A DNA stretch of 56,311 bases, taken from positions 1 to 56,311 of the forward strand of contig JAUSID010000071.1 in assembly GCA_030648295.1 (NCBI GenBank), read 5' to 3'. Both the position numbers and the translations under genes were made by a program. Source of the stretch: Opitutaceae bacterium. Lineage in GTDB: Bacteria > Verrucomicrobiota > Verrucomicrobiia > Opitutales > Opitutaceae. The notes beneath the pieces are model-generated. The model did no database searches and was not told the origin of the DNA. It was given only the letters and a program-made list of their open reading frames with translations. Numbering within the stretch: the first letter of the stretch is position 1; every line of letters begins with the position of its first letter. Positions 17,629-26,859 of the stretch are shown piece after piece.

Positions 17629-19026
17629 ATGAGATTCTCCTTACCCCTTCGATTTCCTGCGCTGCAGACTCCGAGAACACGGATGGCCTGTGCGCTCGCG
17701 GTTGCGTTCGTCGCGGTCGTGCGAGTGTCCGCCGACGACTGGCCGCACTGGCAGGGGCCGCAACGCGATGGCGTGTGGCGCGAACGCGGTATCATCGAGA
17801 AATTTCCCGAGGGTGGTCCGGCCGTGCGATGGCGCACGCCGATCGCGGCCGGTTACAGCAGCCCCGCAGTGGCGAACGGCCGCGTTTTTGTCATCGATCG
17901 GCCGGGCTCCGAAACCCGCGGCAATCCCACTGGGCCGCTCGAACGGACCGCCGAGACCGGACGCGAACGCGTGCTCTGCCTCGATGAACGCAATGGCCGG
18001 ATCCTGTGGCAGCACGAGTACGAGTGTCCGTATTTCATCAGTTACCCCGCGGGACCCCGCGCGAGTCCGTCCGTGGCCGGAGACCGCGTTTACACGATCG
18101 GCGCGGAGGGCGACCTGCATTGCTTCGACGTCGCGAGCGGTCGCGTGGTTTGGTCGCGCTCCTTCAAGAACGACTACGGCGTGACCACGCAGACGTGGGG
18201 GTTCGCCGCGCCGCCGTTCGTGGATGGCAATCGCGTCATCTGCATGGTCGGAGGCGAGGGCCACACCGTGGTGGCCTTCGACCGCGAAACCGGTCGCGAA
18301 CTGTGGCGCGCACTCCAGACGAAAGAGCCGGGTTACGCGCCGCTGTCGCTCATCGAGGCGGGCGGCCGGCGCCAGCTCGTCGTGTGGGACAGCGAATCGC
18401 TCAACGGGCTCGATCCCGAAACGGGCGCGGTGTTCTGGTCGGAGCCGTTCAAGACGAAGATGGCCCATGCGATCGGGACGCCGCGGCGGCACGGCGATTT
18501 CCTTTTCATTTCTTCCTTCTTCGACGGCTCGATGCTGATGCGGCTGGACGCGAAGCAGCCGAAGGCCGGGGTGGTCTGGCAGATCAAGGGCCGTAGCGAG
18601 GTCCGGCCCGAGGGGCTGCACAGCCTGATGAGCACACCGTTCCTGGAGGACGGACATATTTATGGTGTGTGCAGCTTCGGCCAGCTGCGCTGCCTGAAGC
18701 TCGAAACCGGCGAGCGCGTCTGGGAAACGCTGGTGCCGACAAGAAGCGACGGCAAACCGGCGCGCTGGACGACCGCGTTTCTCGTGAAGCACGAGGATCG
18801 ATTCTTCATCTACAACGAGACGGGCGACCTGATTATCGCGCGGCTGACGCCGCAGGGGTACACCGAGATCAGTCGCGCCCATCTGCTCGACCCGACGAAC
18901 CGCGCCGGCGGCCGCGATGTGCACTGGTCGCATCCCGCGTTTGCCAACGGCTGCGTCTTCGTGCGCAACGACCGCGAACTGCTTTGCGCCGACTTGCAGG
19001 CGGGAGCCGCGACGGCGGCGAAATAG
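17629..19026 (+). CDS. Exported PQQ-like beta-propeller protein
   Basis: 465 aa from the ATG at 17629; an ATG 18 codons later gives a shorter signal peptide (MACALAVAFVAVVRVSA) and is a realistic alternative. The mature part begins DDWPHWQGPQRDGVWRERGI, the family opening, then blades CLDERNGRILWQHEYE, CFDVASGRVVWSRSF, AFDRETGRELWRALQT, GLDPETGAVFWSEPF and CLKLETGERVWETLV. It is a paralogue of the divergent gene at 15990 and of the gene at 26860. Extracytoplasmic location is predicted. There is no catalytic motif; the ligand is unknown. A strong hairpin follows 37 bp after the stop. Confidence 0.83.
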   Translation: MRFSLPLRFPALQTPRTRMACALAVAFVAVVRVSADDWPHWQGPQRDGVWRERGIIEKFPEGGPAVRWRTPIAAGYSSPAVANGRVFVIDRPGSETRGNPTGPLERTAETGRERVLCLDERNGRILWQHEYECPYFISYPAGPRASPSVAGDRVYTIGAEGDLHCFDVASGRVVWSRSFKNDYGVTTQTWGFAAPPFVDGNRVICMVGGEGHTVVAFDRETGRELWRALQTKEPGYAPLSLIEAGGRRQLVVWDSESLNGLDPETGAVFWSEPFKTKMAHAIGTPRRHGDFLFISSFFDGSMLMRLDAKQPKAGVVWQIKGRSEVRPEGLHSLMSTPFLEDGHIYGVCSFGQLRCLKLETGERVWETLVPTRSDGKPARWTTAFLVKHEDRFFIYNETGDLIIARLTPQGYTEISRAHLLDPTNRAGGRDVHWSHPAFANGCVFVRNDRELLCADLQAGAATAAK

Positions 19027-19063
19027 CATCGGCGGGTCCCGAACTCGTACGATAATCATGCCG

Positions 19064-19138
19064 TGGAGCCGCGGCGCCCTCGCCGCGGCAGTTGAAAAAC
19101 GTCGTTCTTACGGCCGCGGCGGGGGCGCCGCGGCTCCA
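19064..19138. terminator. Long GC-rich hairpin between convergent genes, possible bidirectional terminator
   Basis: The arms 19064-19089 and 19113-19138 are inverted copies with one mismatch over 26 bp (TGGAGCCGCGGCGCC...), enclosing a 23-nt AT-richer loop. It lies between the ends of the convergent genes at 19026 and 19190. There is no T-tract, so it may instead be a REP-type repeat that also stops transcription. Confidence 0.5.
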
Positions 19139-19163
19139 TTCACCGGATGGTAAACTGAGTTTT

Positions 19164-19188
19164 CCAGCCTCGTTACCTCGGCTGCTAC
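19164..19188 (+). repeat. 25-bp dispersed repeat, copy 1
   Basis: It starts CCAGCCTCGTTACCTCGG and ends GCTGCTAC. Other copies: 28592-28616 (inverted), 44112-44136 and 50136-50160. One position varies between T and C. Confidence 0.7.
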
Positions 19189-19189
19189 C

Positions 19190-20179
19190 TCATCTGTCGG
19201 GCCGCACCGGTCGCAGGACGATGTTTCGATACTGCACCGCGGTGTGGTCGCCTTGCAGATAAATCGGACCGGGCGCGGTGACATCACTCTTCAGTGCGCC
19301 GCCGGTGCAGCCTTCAACGGGCGCGTTGTCGATGACCTTGTCGCCGTTGAGCACAACGGTGACGTGCCGGTCCACGAGGGTAATTTGGAACGACTCCCAT
19401 TCGCCGGCGGGCTTCCCCGCATTGCGCGACGGCGTGATGCGACCGAAGACCGCACCCGGTCCGTTGATGCCCTGCATCTTGCTGTCCCGGTGCGTGACCT
19501 GCACTTCGTATAATCCGCGCAGGTAGATGCCGCTGTTGCCCCCAACGCCGGCGGGCAGCCGATACTCGAGCTGAAGCTGGAAATCCTCGAATTCGGCGTC
19601 GGTGCGCAGGTTCGCGTATTCGCCGTAGGAGCCGAAGTCGGTCTTCGGAGTATCGTTGCTGAGGATACCATCGCGCACGCTCCACCCATTCCGCTTGGCG
19701 GGATTGCTGACCCGCCATCCCCCGAGGTCCCGCCCGTTGAAAAGTGTGACCGGCTCGCCGAATTTCACCCGGCTCAGGTCCGGCCGCGGCGGCATCGGCG
19801 GCTGGCGTTTCCCGAGGAATTCCACCGGCTTGCCGTCCGGTTCCGGGCGCATGGTGCAGCGGAGTACGTCGCCCTTCGCCCGCATCGTGATTCGGTAACG
19901 AGTGGCGGATTCCTCCTTCGGTGCGAGTGGGCGCCGGATGGCGCGGGTGAAGGAAAGGGTCCCGTCGCCGACTTCAATCCGCTCCAGGGGCCGGGCCGCA
20001 CCGACCGCCCACATCAATTCCGCCGTGACCGCCCCGCCATTTTGGCGGATGTTGAGCCAGCCGGCCTCGTCGGTGGGCAACGTGAGTGACCACTGGCCGA
20101 TGATTTCATTTGGCGCTGCGGCGATCCGGCCGGCCGCCGCGGCCATGACGAAGATGAAAATCAGGGTGCGCACGCGCAT
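19190..20179 (-). CDS. Exported DUF1080 (3-keto-disaccharide hydrolase-like) protein
   Basis: 329 aa from the ATG at 20179, which starts a signal peptide (MRVRTLIFIFVMAAAAGRIA). The open frame upstream is translated repeat DNA and was rejected. Residues about 25-130 form a small beta domain (IIGQWSLTLPTDEAGWLNIR, DVLRCTMRPEPDGKPVEFLG). The rest is the concanavalin-like DUF1080 fold: TLFNGRDLGGWRVSN, GILSNDTPKTDFGSYGEYAN, FEDFQLQLEYRLPAGVGGNS, GIYLRGLYEVQV, GPIYLQGDHTAVQYRNIVL. Members hydrolyse 3-keto-glycosides or act as lectin-like modules. The genomic pairing with Gfo/Idh/MocA oxidoreductases, which can make 3-keto sugars, fits that role but is not adjacent here. Confidence 0.85.
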   Translation of the reverse strand: MRVRTLIFIFVMAAAAGRIAAAPNEIIGQWSLTLPTDEAGWLNIRQNGGAVTAELMWAVGAARPLERIEVGDGTLSFTRAIRRPLAPKEESATRYRITMRAKGDVLRCTMRPEPDGKPVEFLGKRQPPMPPRPDLSRVKFGEPVTLFNGRDLGGWRVSNPAKRNGWSVRDGILSNDTPKTDFGSYGEYANLRTDAEFEDFQLQLEYRLPAGVGGNSGIYLRGLYEVQVTHRDSKMQGINGPGAVFGRITPSRNAGKPAGEWESFQITLVDRHVTVVLNGDKVIDNAPVEGCTGGALKSDVTAPGPIYLQGDHTAVQYRNIVLRPVRPDR

Positions 20180-20213
20180 GACGGCGGGGTGGGTGATTCG
20201 GGAAGTTCGTCTT

Positions 20214-20402
20214 AGCCGTATCGATTCAGAGGACAACCGCGAATGAACGCGAATGGACGCAAATCCCAGAGGAGGAGGGGGAGGATTGCCCATGTGAAAA
20301 TTTGGTCACTGTTTGGTTGATCGTTTTCATGCTCCTCAAAGATGCCCTCTTCATTCGTGTGAATTGGCGTCTATTCGCGGTTGAACTGAATTGTTACGGC
20401 TT
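20214..20402. repeat. MITE-like element, copy 1
   Basis: An element of about 189 bp with imperfect terminal inverted repeats. The left end reads AGCCGTATCGATTCAG then ACCGCGAATGAACGCGAATG; the right end is the inverted equivalent ending TTGTTACGGCTTT. A second copy in opposite orientation lies at 36681-36862 and matches along nearly the whole length, including the unique centre (GTTTGGTTGATCGTTTTC here). There is no coding capacity of its own, but translation of its end produces a false extension of the gene at 19190. Confidence 0.75.
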
Positions 20403-20597
20403 TCGTTGCGGCATTTGAACCGAGTCAGGGCAATTGATCGACGCGAGGCTCGCGGCGACGGGCTGCACATTGACGCTCGGGTGGACGCGACGCGCAAGAC
20501 CGTTCCGGCCATCGATGACCCTTGCCTCCGGACTTGCGATTGCGCGCGGAAAGTTGAGCCTCCCGGTCGCCGCTGCGAAATCAGCGGAGACGGCATC

Positions 20598-21857
20598 ATG
20601 AATCCCCCCGTTGCCCCGGACTCCGCCTGGACCCGCCGCCACTGGCTGAAAACGGTGGCGTTGTCCGCCGTTGCGGGAGCGTGCCGCCGCTCGGTTGCCG
20701 CGGCTCCCAACTCCGCGCGTGCGCCGGTTGTCGCCGTGAGCGATGCGCACCGGAAGGCATGGCGCGCGGTGATCGAGGATGCCATCACGCGAAAAGCCAT
20801 TCCGGGCGGCGCGCTCGTGGTGCTTTCGCACGGACACGTTGTTTTCCGCGAGGCCTTTGGCACCGCCGCCTTCGACTCGGCGCGGCCGTTCACCGTCGAC
20901 GCGCCGTGTTTCATCGCCTCCCTGACGAAGCCGATCAGCGCGACGTTCATGGTGATGCTCCATGAGCGCGGCGTCATCTCGCTCGACGATCCGGTCGATA
21001 AGTATCTGCCGGAATTCAAGGGCATCCGCCTCAAAGGCGCCGCTCCGGCGGCTGCGATGCGGGTGTGGCACCTGTTGTCCCACCGGTCGGGACTGCCGGG
21101 GAATGCCGACCCCGGCGACTTGCAGCCGCCGACCATGGCGACTGCGGAAAGATTTTCGCTGGCGGACGCCGTGGCGCACTACCTCGAGGGCGGGCTGCTG
21201 GCCGAGCCCGGCGCGCGGTTCTCGTATGGCCATTCCGGTTACATGGTGGCGGCGAGGATCGCGGAGGTCGTGCTCGGCCAGCGTTACGAACGGCTGCTGG
21301 AGGAAAACCTGCTGCATCCCCTCGGCATGATGCACACCACGTTCTTTCCGGAGCCCGCGACGCTGGCGGCCGCGCCGACGCGTTACCTGCCCAGTCCGGC
21401 CGGCCCGACCCGCGACACCCGCGTGATGCCGCTGCCCCGGCGCGGCGGGCTCATCAATCCGGCAGGTGGGCTGTGTTCGCGACTCGACGACATGGCCGCC
21501 TTCGTCGCGCTGCATTTGAACCGCGGACGCGCAGCCGACAAACCGTTGATCGCCGCGTCGCAACTCGCGCGCATGTATCGTCCGCATCCGCCTCGCGCGA
21601 CCGAAACCGCGGAGGGCGGCGGAACCGGCTATGGCCTCGGTTGGAACGTCATCGCCGCCGGGAAGATCGTACGGCACCTCGGCGCTTCCGGCACCCTGGC
21701 GTGGCTCGACCTCGAGCATCAGCACGCGGGCGTCCTGCTCACCCAGGTGAAATGGGGCGCCGGCAATCGTCCGCTCATCCCGCGTCTGATGAAAGAGGTT
21801 CAGACGTCTTTCGCCGGGCCGGCGGAGTCCGCCAGGAATTCGGGCAGCAGGGACTGA
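20598..21857 (+). CDS. Exported serine hydrolase, beta-lactamase / class C family
   Basis: 419 aa from the ATG at 20598; the upstream open frame is repeat-derived. The N-terminus TRRHWLKTVALSAVAG looks like a Tat signal. The SxxK nucleophile motif is SLTK (Ser108-Lys111). HxG-type HLGASG lies near the C-terminus. The usual YxN is replaced by YGH (FSYGHSGYMV), so the second motif is atypical. Family members are D-aminopeptidases, esterases or penicillin-binding-like hydrolases rather than antibiotic-resistance enzymes in most environmental bacteria; the substrate cannot be chosen from sequence. The gene stands alone between repeat-rich gaps. Confidence 0.83.
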   Translation: MNPPVAPDSAWTRRHWLKTVALSAVAGACRRSVAAAPNSARAPVVAVSDAHRKAWRAVIEDAITRKAIPGGALVVLSHGHVVFREAFGTAAFDSARPFTVDAPCFIASLTKPISATFMVMLHERGVISLDDPVDKYLPEFKGIRLKGAAPAAAMRVWHLLSHRSGLPGNADPGDLQPPTMATAERFSLADAVAHYLEGGLLAEPGARFSYGHSGYMVAARIAEVVLGQRYERLLEENLLHPLGMMHTTFFPEPATLAAAPTRYLPSPAGPTRDTRVMPLPRRGGLINPAGGLCSRLDDMAAFVALHLNRGRAADKPLIAASQLARMYRPHPPRATETAEGGGTGYGLGWNVIAAGKIVRHLGASGTLAWLDLEHQHAGVLLTQVKWGAGNRPLIPRLMKEVQTSFAGPAESARNSGSRD

Positions 21858-22610
21858 TACGAAGTGCGAATCGAAGTGAACGTTCGAGGTGGAGCGCGTT
21901 GACCCCAACGCGTTGATGATCTCTCGGCAGGCAAAGCGGCTTGGGGTCAAGCCGCACCACCACGAAGTTGTTTGGCAGCCGGAATTCGATTCGTGAATGA
22001 AATTTCCCGGCTATCCCTCCCCCGGCGATAGCACCAAACGATCCCATGCCGCCCGGGTGTGGAACGGCTGGCCGTGAAAATCCGCGGTCGCGGAAAGCAC
22101 GGGCGTTTCGCGGCCGTCGTAATCGCAGCGGTTTCCAGTCCGAAGCGTTACCCGCGGGAATTGTCAGTGGTGGCGCGAGCGTCGGCGACGGGCGCAATCG
22201 GCGCGCCGACCAGGTTGAGCGCTCAGCGGTCGTGCCGGGTGATTCATCGCGGGCCATTGCGAGCGAGCGGTAAATCGTAGTTCGTCGCGGCGCAACCGTT
22301 CCGTGGCGCAAATCAGGTTTTGAGCATGCCTACATGATCCGGTGTGGCACGGGCGTCTCGCCCGTGGGCTTGCCCGCCTCCGGCGGGTTTGTGAGTGGCA
22401 TGGGCTTCTCCCTCGACAGGCTTGGGACCCTGAGCCTGCCGAATGGGCAGCCCATGATTTGGCGGCGCTCCGCGCCGTCCACGGGCGGGACGCCCGTGCC
22501 ACTTTCCAAACCGCTCAAAATTTGATTCGCGGCGCAACGTTCCGTTCGTCTCGTGAATCGGCGCGACAAACCGCGCGGATCGGCTATGACGGAACCGCAC
22601 TCCCCGCGTC
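21858..22610. repeat. Repeat-filled intergenic region
   Basis: No gene supported over about 750 bp. 21887-21958 holds a hairpin-forming repeat (GGTGGAGCGCGTTGACC) that recurs at 24213-24290. 21995-22012 resembles the end of the AGCCGGGAAA family. 22308-22535 is a nested inverted repeat: outer arms at 22308-22326 and 22509-22527 (CAAATCAGGTTTTGAGC versus an inverted imperfect copy), and inner arms at 22344-22368 and 22479-22502 around GGCACGGGCG. These are dispersed palindromic elements of the type seen throughout the window. Confidence 0.55.
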
Positions 22611-23960
22611 ATGGCCCCAATCAACCCCTCTCGTCGGCGATTCCTGCGAACCTCCGCGCTGCTTGCCGGCGCTCCGCTCCTCCTGCCGCAGCGCGTCTGG
22701 TCGCAGGCCACTGCGCCGAGTCGCCGGCTCACGCTCGGCTGCATCGGGATGGGCATCATCATGAAGAGCCACCTCACGAGCTTCCTCGGCCGCGACGATG
22801 TGCAGGTGCTCGCGGTGTGCGACGTGGACACCACGCGGCGTGAGGCGGCGAAGCAGCGCGTCGACACGGCGTATGCCGCGAAAACCGGGACGGCGTATCG
22901 CGGCTGTTCGGCCTATAACGATTTCCGCGAGGTGCTGGCGCGAAAGGACATCGACGCAGTGGTCATCGGCGCGCCCGATCACTGGCATGCCTACATGGCC
23001 ATCGCCGCCGTGAAGGCCGGCAAGGACGTGTACTGCGAGAAGCCGCTCACGCACAATATCCACGAGGCGCTCGAACTGGTGAAGGCGGTGCGCAAGGCCG
23101 ACCGCGTGTTTCAGACCGGCTCGCAGCAACGTTCGGCGTTCGAGTTCCGGGTCGCGGCCGAGCTCGTGCGCAACGGGGTGATCGGCCGCGTCAATTCCGT
23201 GCACGTTTCGTTTGGCGATCCGGCCTGGGCCTACAACCTGCCGAGCGAGCCGATGGAGCCGGGGCTAGATTGGAACCTCTGGTGCGGCCCCGCCCCTTTG
23301 GTGGGCTACAATCCCGCGCTCAGCCCGCGGGGCGTGCACACCGAGTATCCGACCTGGCGGTACAACTGGGAGTTTGGCGGCGGCTCCATCACCAACTGGG
23401 GCGCGCACCACATCGACATTGCGCAATGGGCACTGGGCCTCGACGGCAGCGGTCCCGTCGAGGTGCGGCCGCCGCAGAACTGGCAGACCGCTAAACGCGG
23501 CGCGCAGATCGTCTACGCCGACGGAACGCTGCTCACGCACGTCCGCGGCAAGGGCATGTCGTTCTACGGCACCGAGGGCGATCTCCACGTCAATCGCGGC
23601 CGGTTCGAGCTGATTCTCGACGGCAAGACCGTCCACCGGTTCTGGGGCAAGGACGTGGACAAGGCGACGTCGCTCGAGCGTGAGGTCACGCTGGCCGAGC
23701 GAAATTTCCTCGCGGACGCAAAGGTGAAACTCCAGCGCAGCACGTCGCACTTCCAGGACTTCGTCGATTGCGTGCACGCGCGGCGGCGGCCGATCTGCGA
23801 TGTCGCCATCGGCGCGAGTACCGTCATCGCCTGCCACGTGATGAATTTCGCGTATCACTACGGCGCGAACGTGAAATGGGATCCCGCCGCCAACCGGTTC
23901 GCGCGCGGTGGCAACTCCGCGTGGCTGACGCGCGACTATCGCAACGGTTGGAAGGTGTAG
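22611..23960 (+). CDS. Tat-exported Gfo/Idh/MocA family oxidoreductase
   Basis: 449 aa. Twin-arginine signal SRRRFLRTSALLAGAP at the N-terminus. The Rossmann motif is GCIGMGIIMKSH, a variant of the usual GxGxxG in which the third glycine is replaced. AVCDVDTTRR follows as the cofactor-ribose strand, then GAPDHWHAYMA and the family lysine motif CEKPLTHNI. The C-terminal domain contains WGAHHIDIAQWALGLDGSGP, nearly the same as in the oxidoreductase at 9171. Predicted role: NAD(P)-dependent oxidation or isomerisation of a sugar in the periplasm. The stop codon is followed at once by a 17-nt tandem array. Confidence 0.88.
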   Translation: MAPINPSRRRFLRTSALLAGAPLLLPQRVWSQATAPSRRLTLGCIGMGIIMKSHLTSFLGRDDVQVLAVCDVDTTRREAAKQRVDTAYAAKTGTAYRGCSAYNDFREVLARKDIDAVVIGAPDHWHAYMAIAAVKAGKDVYCEKPLTHNIHEALELVKAVRKADRVFQTGSQQRSAFEFRVAAELVRNGVIGRVNSVHVSFGDPAWAYNLPSEPMEPGLDWNLWCGPAPLVGYNPALSPRGVHTEYPTWRYNWEFGGGSITNWGAHHIDIAQWALGLDGSGPVEVRPPQNWQTAKRGAQIVYADGTLLTHVRGKGMSFYGTEGDLHVNRGRFELILDGKTVHRFWGKDVDKATSLEREVTLAERNFLADAKVKLQRSTSHFQDFVDCVHARRRPICDVAIGASTVIACHVMNFAYHYGANVKWDPAANRFARGGNSAWLTRDYRNGWKV

Positions 23961-24114
23961 GGGAAGAACGCGAGAGGCGGAAGAACGCGAGACTGGGAAG
24001 AACGCGAGATGGGGAAGAACGCGAGATATGGAAGAACGCGAAACGCGGGAGAACGCGAGATGGGGAAGAACGCGAGACATGGGAGAACGCGAGACATGGA
24101 AGAACGCGAGGCGC
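23961..24114 (+). repeat. Tandem array of nine 17-nt units
   Basis: It begins directly after the oxidoreductase stop. The first unit is 18 nt, the other eight are 17 nt. Each has the fixed core GAACGCGA preceded by GGA or GGG and ends in a variable trinucleotide (GGC, CTG, TGG, TAT, CGC, CAT). Units are imperfect, so the array is not very recent. No promoter or protein is evident. Confidence 0.85.
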
Positions 24115-24212
24115 GGCCTCCGCGCCGCCCGCAATCGGTAGATTGGCCGGTGCGTGGCTTAGCCGTAACGATTCAATTGACGTTCGTTTACCAATGAGAA
24201 CGAAAGCACTGA

Positions 24213-24290
24213 AAGGTGGAGCGGCTTGACCTCAAGCCGCTGCAGTTGGCTCGGTCGAACATCAGCCGCTTGGGGTCAAGCGGCTCCACC
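24213..24290. repeat. GGTGGAGCGGCTTGACC hairpin repeat
   Basis: Two palindromic segments (24213-24242 and 24264-24290), each with a short self-complementary core around AAGCCGC/GCGGCTT, flank a unique centre. Related to the repeat at 21887-21958. It lies in the gap between the tandem array and the end of the gene at 24346. Confidence 0.5.
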
Positions 24291-24345
24291 CGGAATGCAT
24301 CGTTCCGGCTTAGGGCGGCGCAGCCGCAACCGAGAAATATCCGGG

Positions 24346-26385
24346 CTACGACGTCGGAGATGTCTCCAGGTACAAACCCAATGTACCGATCGCGGCATAC
24401 GGCACCGCCTCGAGAATCGTGAGCTTGAGTTTCCAGACCGTGACCCGTGGGAACCGGTGGCGCTTTCGGTCTCCGATCGTGGTGCCCTCGGCGAGAAGCC
24501 GCCACGCACTGTCGGTGAACCCTTCGACGCGATAACGCTTCACCTGGCCGGGCACCGCCTCGACGAGTTCGATCGCATTCGCTTCCACCGCACCCTCCGT
24601 GTCCAGCTCGAGCGTGGCGTTCGTCACGCCGTCATCAGTTGCCCAATACGTCGCGAGGTTGCGGTCCAGCGCCTGCCAGCCCCCGAACCTGCGGTCACCG
24701 CCGCGCATGTTGCTGGTCAGCACCGGGCGATCGATGGCGAGATTCTCCGCCGGCAGCGCCGCCCCCAGCCGCGAAGTCGACGCGGCACCGGCGATCGTCG
24801 CTCCGCCCGGTCCGTAACCGATATTGGCCAGCGCCTGCGGTCCGAGCCGCTCCTGTAGCTGCGCCAGATACAAGCTGGCGGGCGCCACGCGCGTACCATG
24901 CGCGTCCTCCGTTCCCACGGCCAGGTTGGGACCGGAGCCGAACGGCCGCGGCGACACGCCGCTGTGCCCCGTGCTGCCAATCAGCCAGTTCAATGCGCCG
25001 GGCGGATTCTGGATGAGGTACTCCTTCGTCGTGCAGTTCCAGATGACGCCCCATCCCATCGACCAGCCGTGGCCGGAGCCCATCGCGCCGCGGTTCCGCA
25101 GCTCGATGCCGCCATCGGGCGCGCGACAATTGTCGTAAAGCATTCCGGTCGACCAACGCTGGTGCGACTCGGCCCGGCCGTTGCCGCGAAAATCGCAGTT
25201 CAGCGCCACCATGGGTCCCGAGACTCCGGCGCCGGTGGCGACGAACCACACGTTGTCGGCGTTCACGGCGCAACGATCGAGCAGCACCTGGGTGCCATTG
25301 GGGGCAAACTCGGCCGGCTTCGAGGCGCCCTGGTGTTTCGCCTTTCGATTCACCGTTACGCGTTCGAGCGTGATCCGCCTGCCTCCGACCGCGACGCTGT
25401 TCATCGTCTCGTCGATCACCACGTCGCGCACCCAGCAATCCTCGCCGGTCAGCCGCAGCGCGGTGAAGTGCCCTGCGGTATGGCTGATTTCCTGCGGTGG
25501 TGACTCGATGTGGAGCCGTTCGATTCCGACCTGCTGCACGCGCGACGGCGGTTCGACCGCGAGGACCGCGGTTCCCGGCGGATTCAAATATTTGCCGTCG
25601 AAGGAATCGCTCAATGGCACATCGAGCGTGAACCGGTTGCCGGCGATCGCCACGATGCGTCGCTCGGCTGCGGTCGTGCTGCCAGTGCGCATCCAGGTCT
25701 GCGGTTTGCCGTCGCGCGTCAGGTCGTGCATACGCATGAATTCGACCCATGCCTCGGTCACGGGCCGCTCGATGTGAAGCGTGTCGCCGACGGCGAAACC
25801 CTTCGCGTCGACGACGGTGAACGAGCTTGCACCGGAGCCGACATAGGCGTCGGCAATCGTGGTGCGCGCGCGAACCCTCGTCGCGGAACGGTCGCGCGAT
25901 GACGATGACCCGCGGACTGCGATCGCGTTGTGCGGCGATCCCGTGAGCTGCAACGTGCTCCTTCCCGCGCCAGCGCTGCCGCTGCCGCGCAGCACAATGC
26001 CGGAGGTGCTCACATTCAGCGTGCTGGTGCAGTTGAAGGTGCCTGGGGCGAGTTGGATCGCGCCGCGGAATCCGCCGTTGAGCGGCATGGCGGCGACGCG
26101 GTCGATGGCTTCCTGGATCGCCTTGGTGTCGTCCGCGCCGCCACTGGGTTTCACCGTTATCTTCACCGGCACATCGGGCAGCGCCACGCCTCCGCCCATG
26201 TAGCCGGCGTAGGAGAAGTCCATGATCCGGTCGCCGGCGGGCGTGGCACGGTAGACCAGTTTTCCATCGCTGCCCGGCGACACCCACGTGCTGCGGGCCG
26301 GAGCGGCGGCAAACGCGCTCACGGTCGCGGCGCAAAACGCCAGGTTGAATTTCAGGGCGTTGCCGAATCCAAATGCTCGGGTCAC
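24346..26385 (-). CDS. Exported right-handed beta-helix (pectate-lyase-like) protein with C-terminal discoidin-like domain
   Basis: 679 aa from a GTG at 26385, which gives a signal peptide (LKFNLAFCAATVSAFAAAP). A TTG at 26439 would add 18 arginine-rich residues and is less likely. Residues about 60-130 have the pectate-lyase-3/GH28-like opening (DFSYAGYMGGGVALPDVPVK, GGADDTKAIQEAIDRVAAMP, GAIQLAPGTFNCTSTLNVST). Repeated short beta strands follow (RRITLERVTVNRK, NADNVWFVATGAGV, NRGAMGSGHGWSMGWG). The final 120 residues resemble an F5/8-type discoidin fold (DRNLATYWATDDGVTNATLE, RYRVEGFTDSAWRLLAEGT). It is probably a polysaccharide lyase or glycosidase with a carbohydrate-binding domain; the catalytic type is not certain. 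Confidence 0.8.
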   Translation of the reverse strand: MTRAFGFGNALKFNLAFCAATVSAFAAAPARSTWVSPGSDGKLVYRATPAGDRIMDFSYAGYMGGGVALPDVPVKITVKPSGGADDTKAIQEAIDRVAAMPLNGGFRGAIQLAPGTFNCTSTLNVSTSGIVLRGSGSAGAGRSTLQLTGSPHNAIAVRGSSSSRDRSATRVRARTTIADAYVGSGASSFTVVDAKGFAVGDTLHIERPVTEAWVEFMRMHDLTRDGKPQTWMRTGSTTAAERRIVAIAGNRFTLDVPLSDSFDGKYLNPPGTAVLAVEPPSRVQQVGIERLHIESPPQEISHTAGHFTALRLTGEDCWVRDVVIDETMNSVAVGGRRITLERVTVNRKAKHQGASKPAEFAPNGTQVLLDRCAVNADNVWFVATGAGVSGPMVALNCDFRGNGRAESHQRWSTGMLYDNCRAPDGGIELRNRGAMGSGHGWSMGWGVIWNCTTKEYLIQNPPGALNWLIGSTGHSGVSPRPFGSGPNLAVGTEDAHGTRVAPASLYLAQLQERLGPQALANIGYGPGGATIAGAASTSRLGAALPAENLAIDRPVLTSNMRGGDRRFGGWQALDRNLATYWATDDGVTNATLELDTEGAVEANAIELVEAVPGQVKRYRVEGFTDSAWRLLAEGTTIGDRKRHRFPRVTVWKLKLTILEAVPYAAIGTLGLYLETSPTS

Positions 26386-26459
26386 GTCGGGACTGTGACG
26401 CCGTATCCGGCCGTGGCGCAATCCCGGCCGGTCTCGCAAGGCGATTTAGCCGGGCCTAC

Positions 26460-26726
26460 CCGGCAGGAACGCAAAGGAGCAGAGGAGCAAAGGAGCAGAG
26501 GAGCAGTTTCTCTGCGCTCTTCGCGTTCCTTGCGGTTAACTCGTGCTCGCGGCTTGCGTGCATTTTCAGGGATAGTGTGCGGCCTTTTTTTCCGGGACTT
26601 CGCTCGGAAGAAGAGGTTCGCCTGCGGCGAGCAGCCGCCTCCAAACCTTCTTACAGGAGGCAACGGAGGTAACGGAGAAACTGCGGTGCCCGTGCACTCC
26701 GTTGTCTCCGTTTCCTCCTGTAAAGC
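26460..26726. repeat. Two consecutive inverted repeats of polypurine type
   Basis: The first pair: 26464-26482 (GGAACGCAAAGGAGCAG) against about 26511-26536. The second: 26651-26678 against 26697-26723 (arm begins TTACAGGAGGCAACGGAGG). They lie in a 470-bp gap with no supported gene. The stretch 26472-26504 is also an imperfect 8-nt GGAGCAGA-type tandem. Confidence 0.55.
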
Positions 26727-26859
26727 TTCTGGTTTTCGCAGCCCGCGACGATTTGGAAATTGGGCTTGCCTCGAAAAAACCTTGTTCCGAGGTGGACGCC
26801 CTTTGGCTTGCCCGCCTCTGGCGGGTTGCGGCCGCAGGCCGCGGTAGGAAAAATGCGGG

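Noticed and set aside
20394-21950. A long minus-strand frame opposite the serine hydrolase
   Set aside because: Composition is Arg/His-rich, there are no domains, and it starts and ends in repeat DNA.
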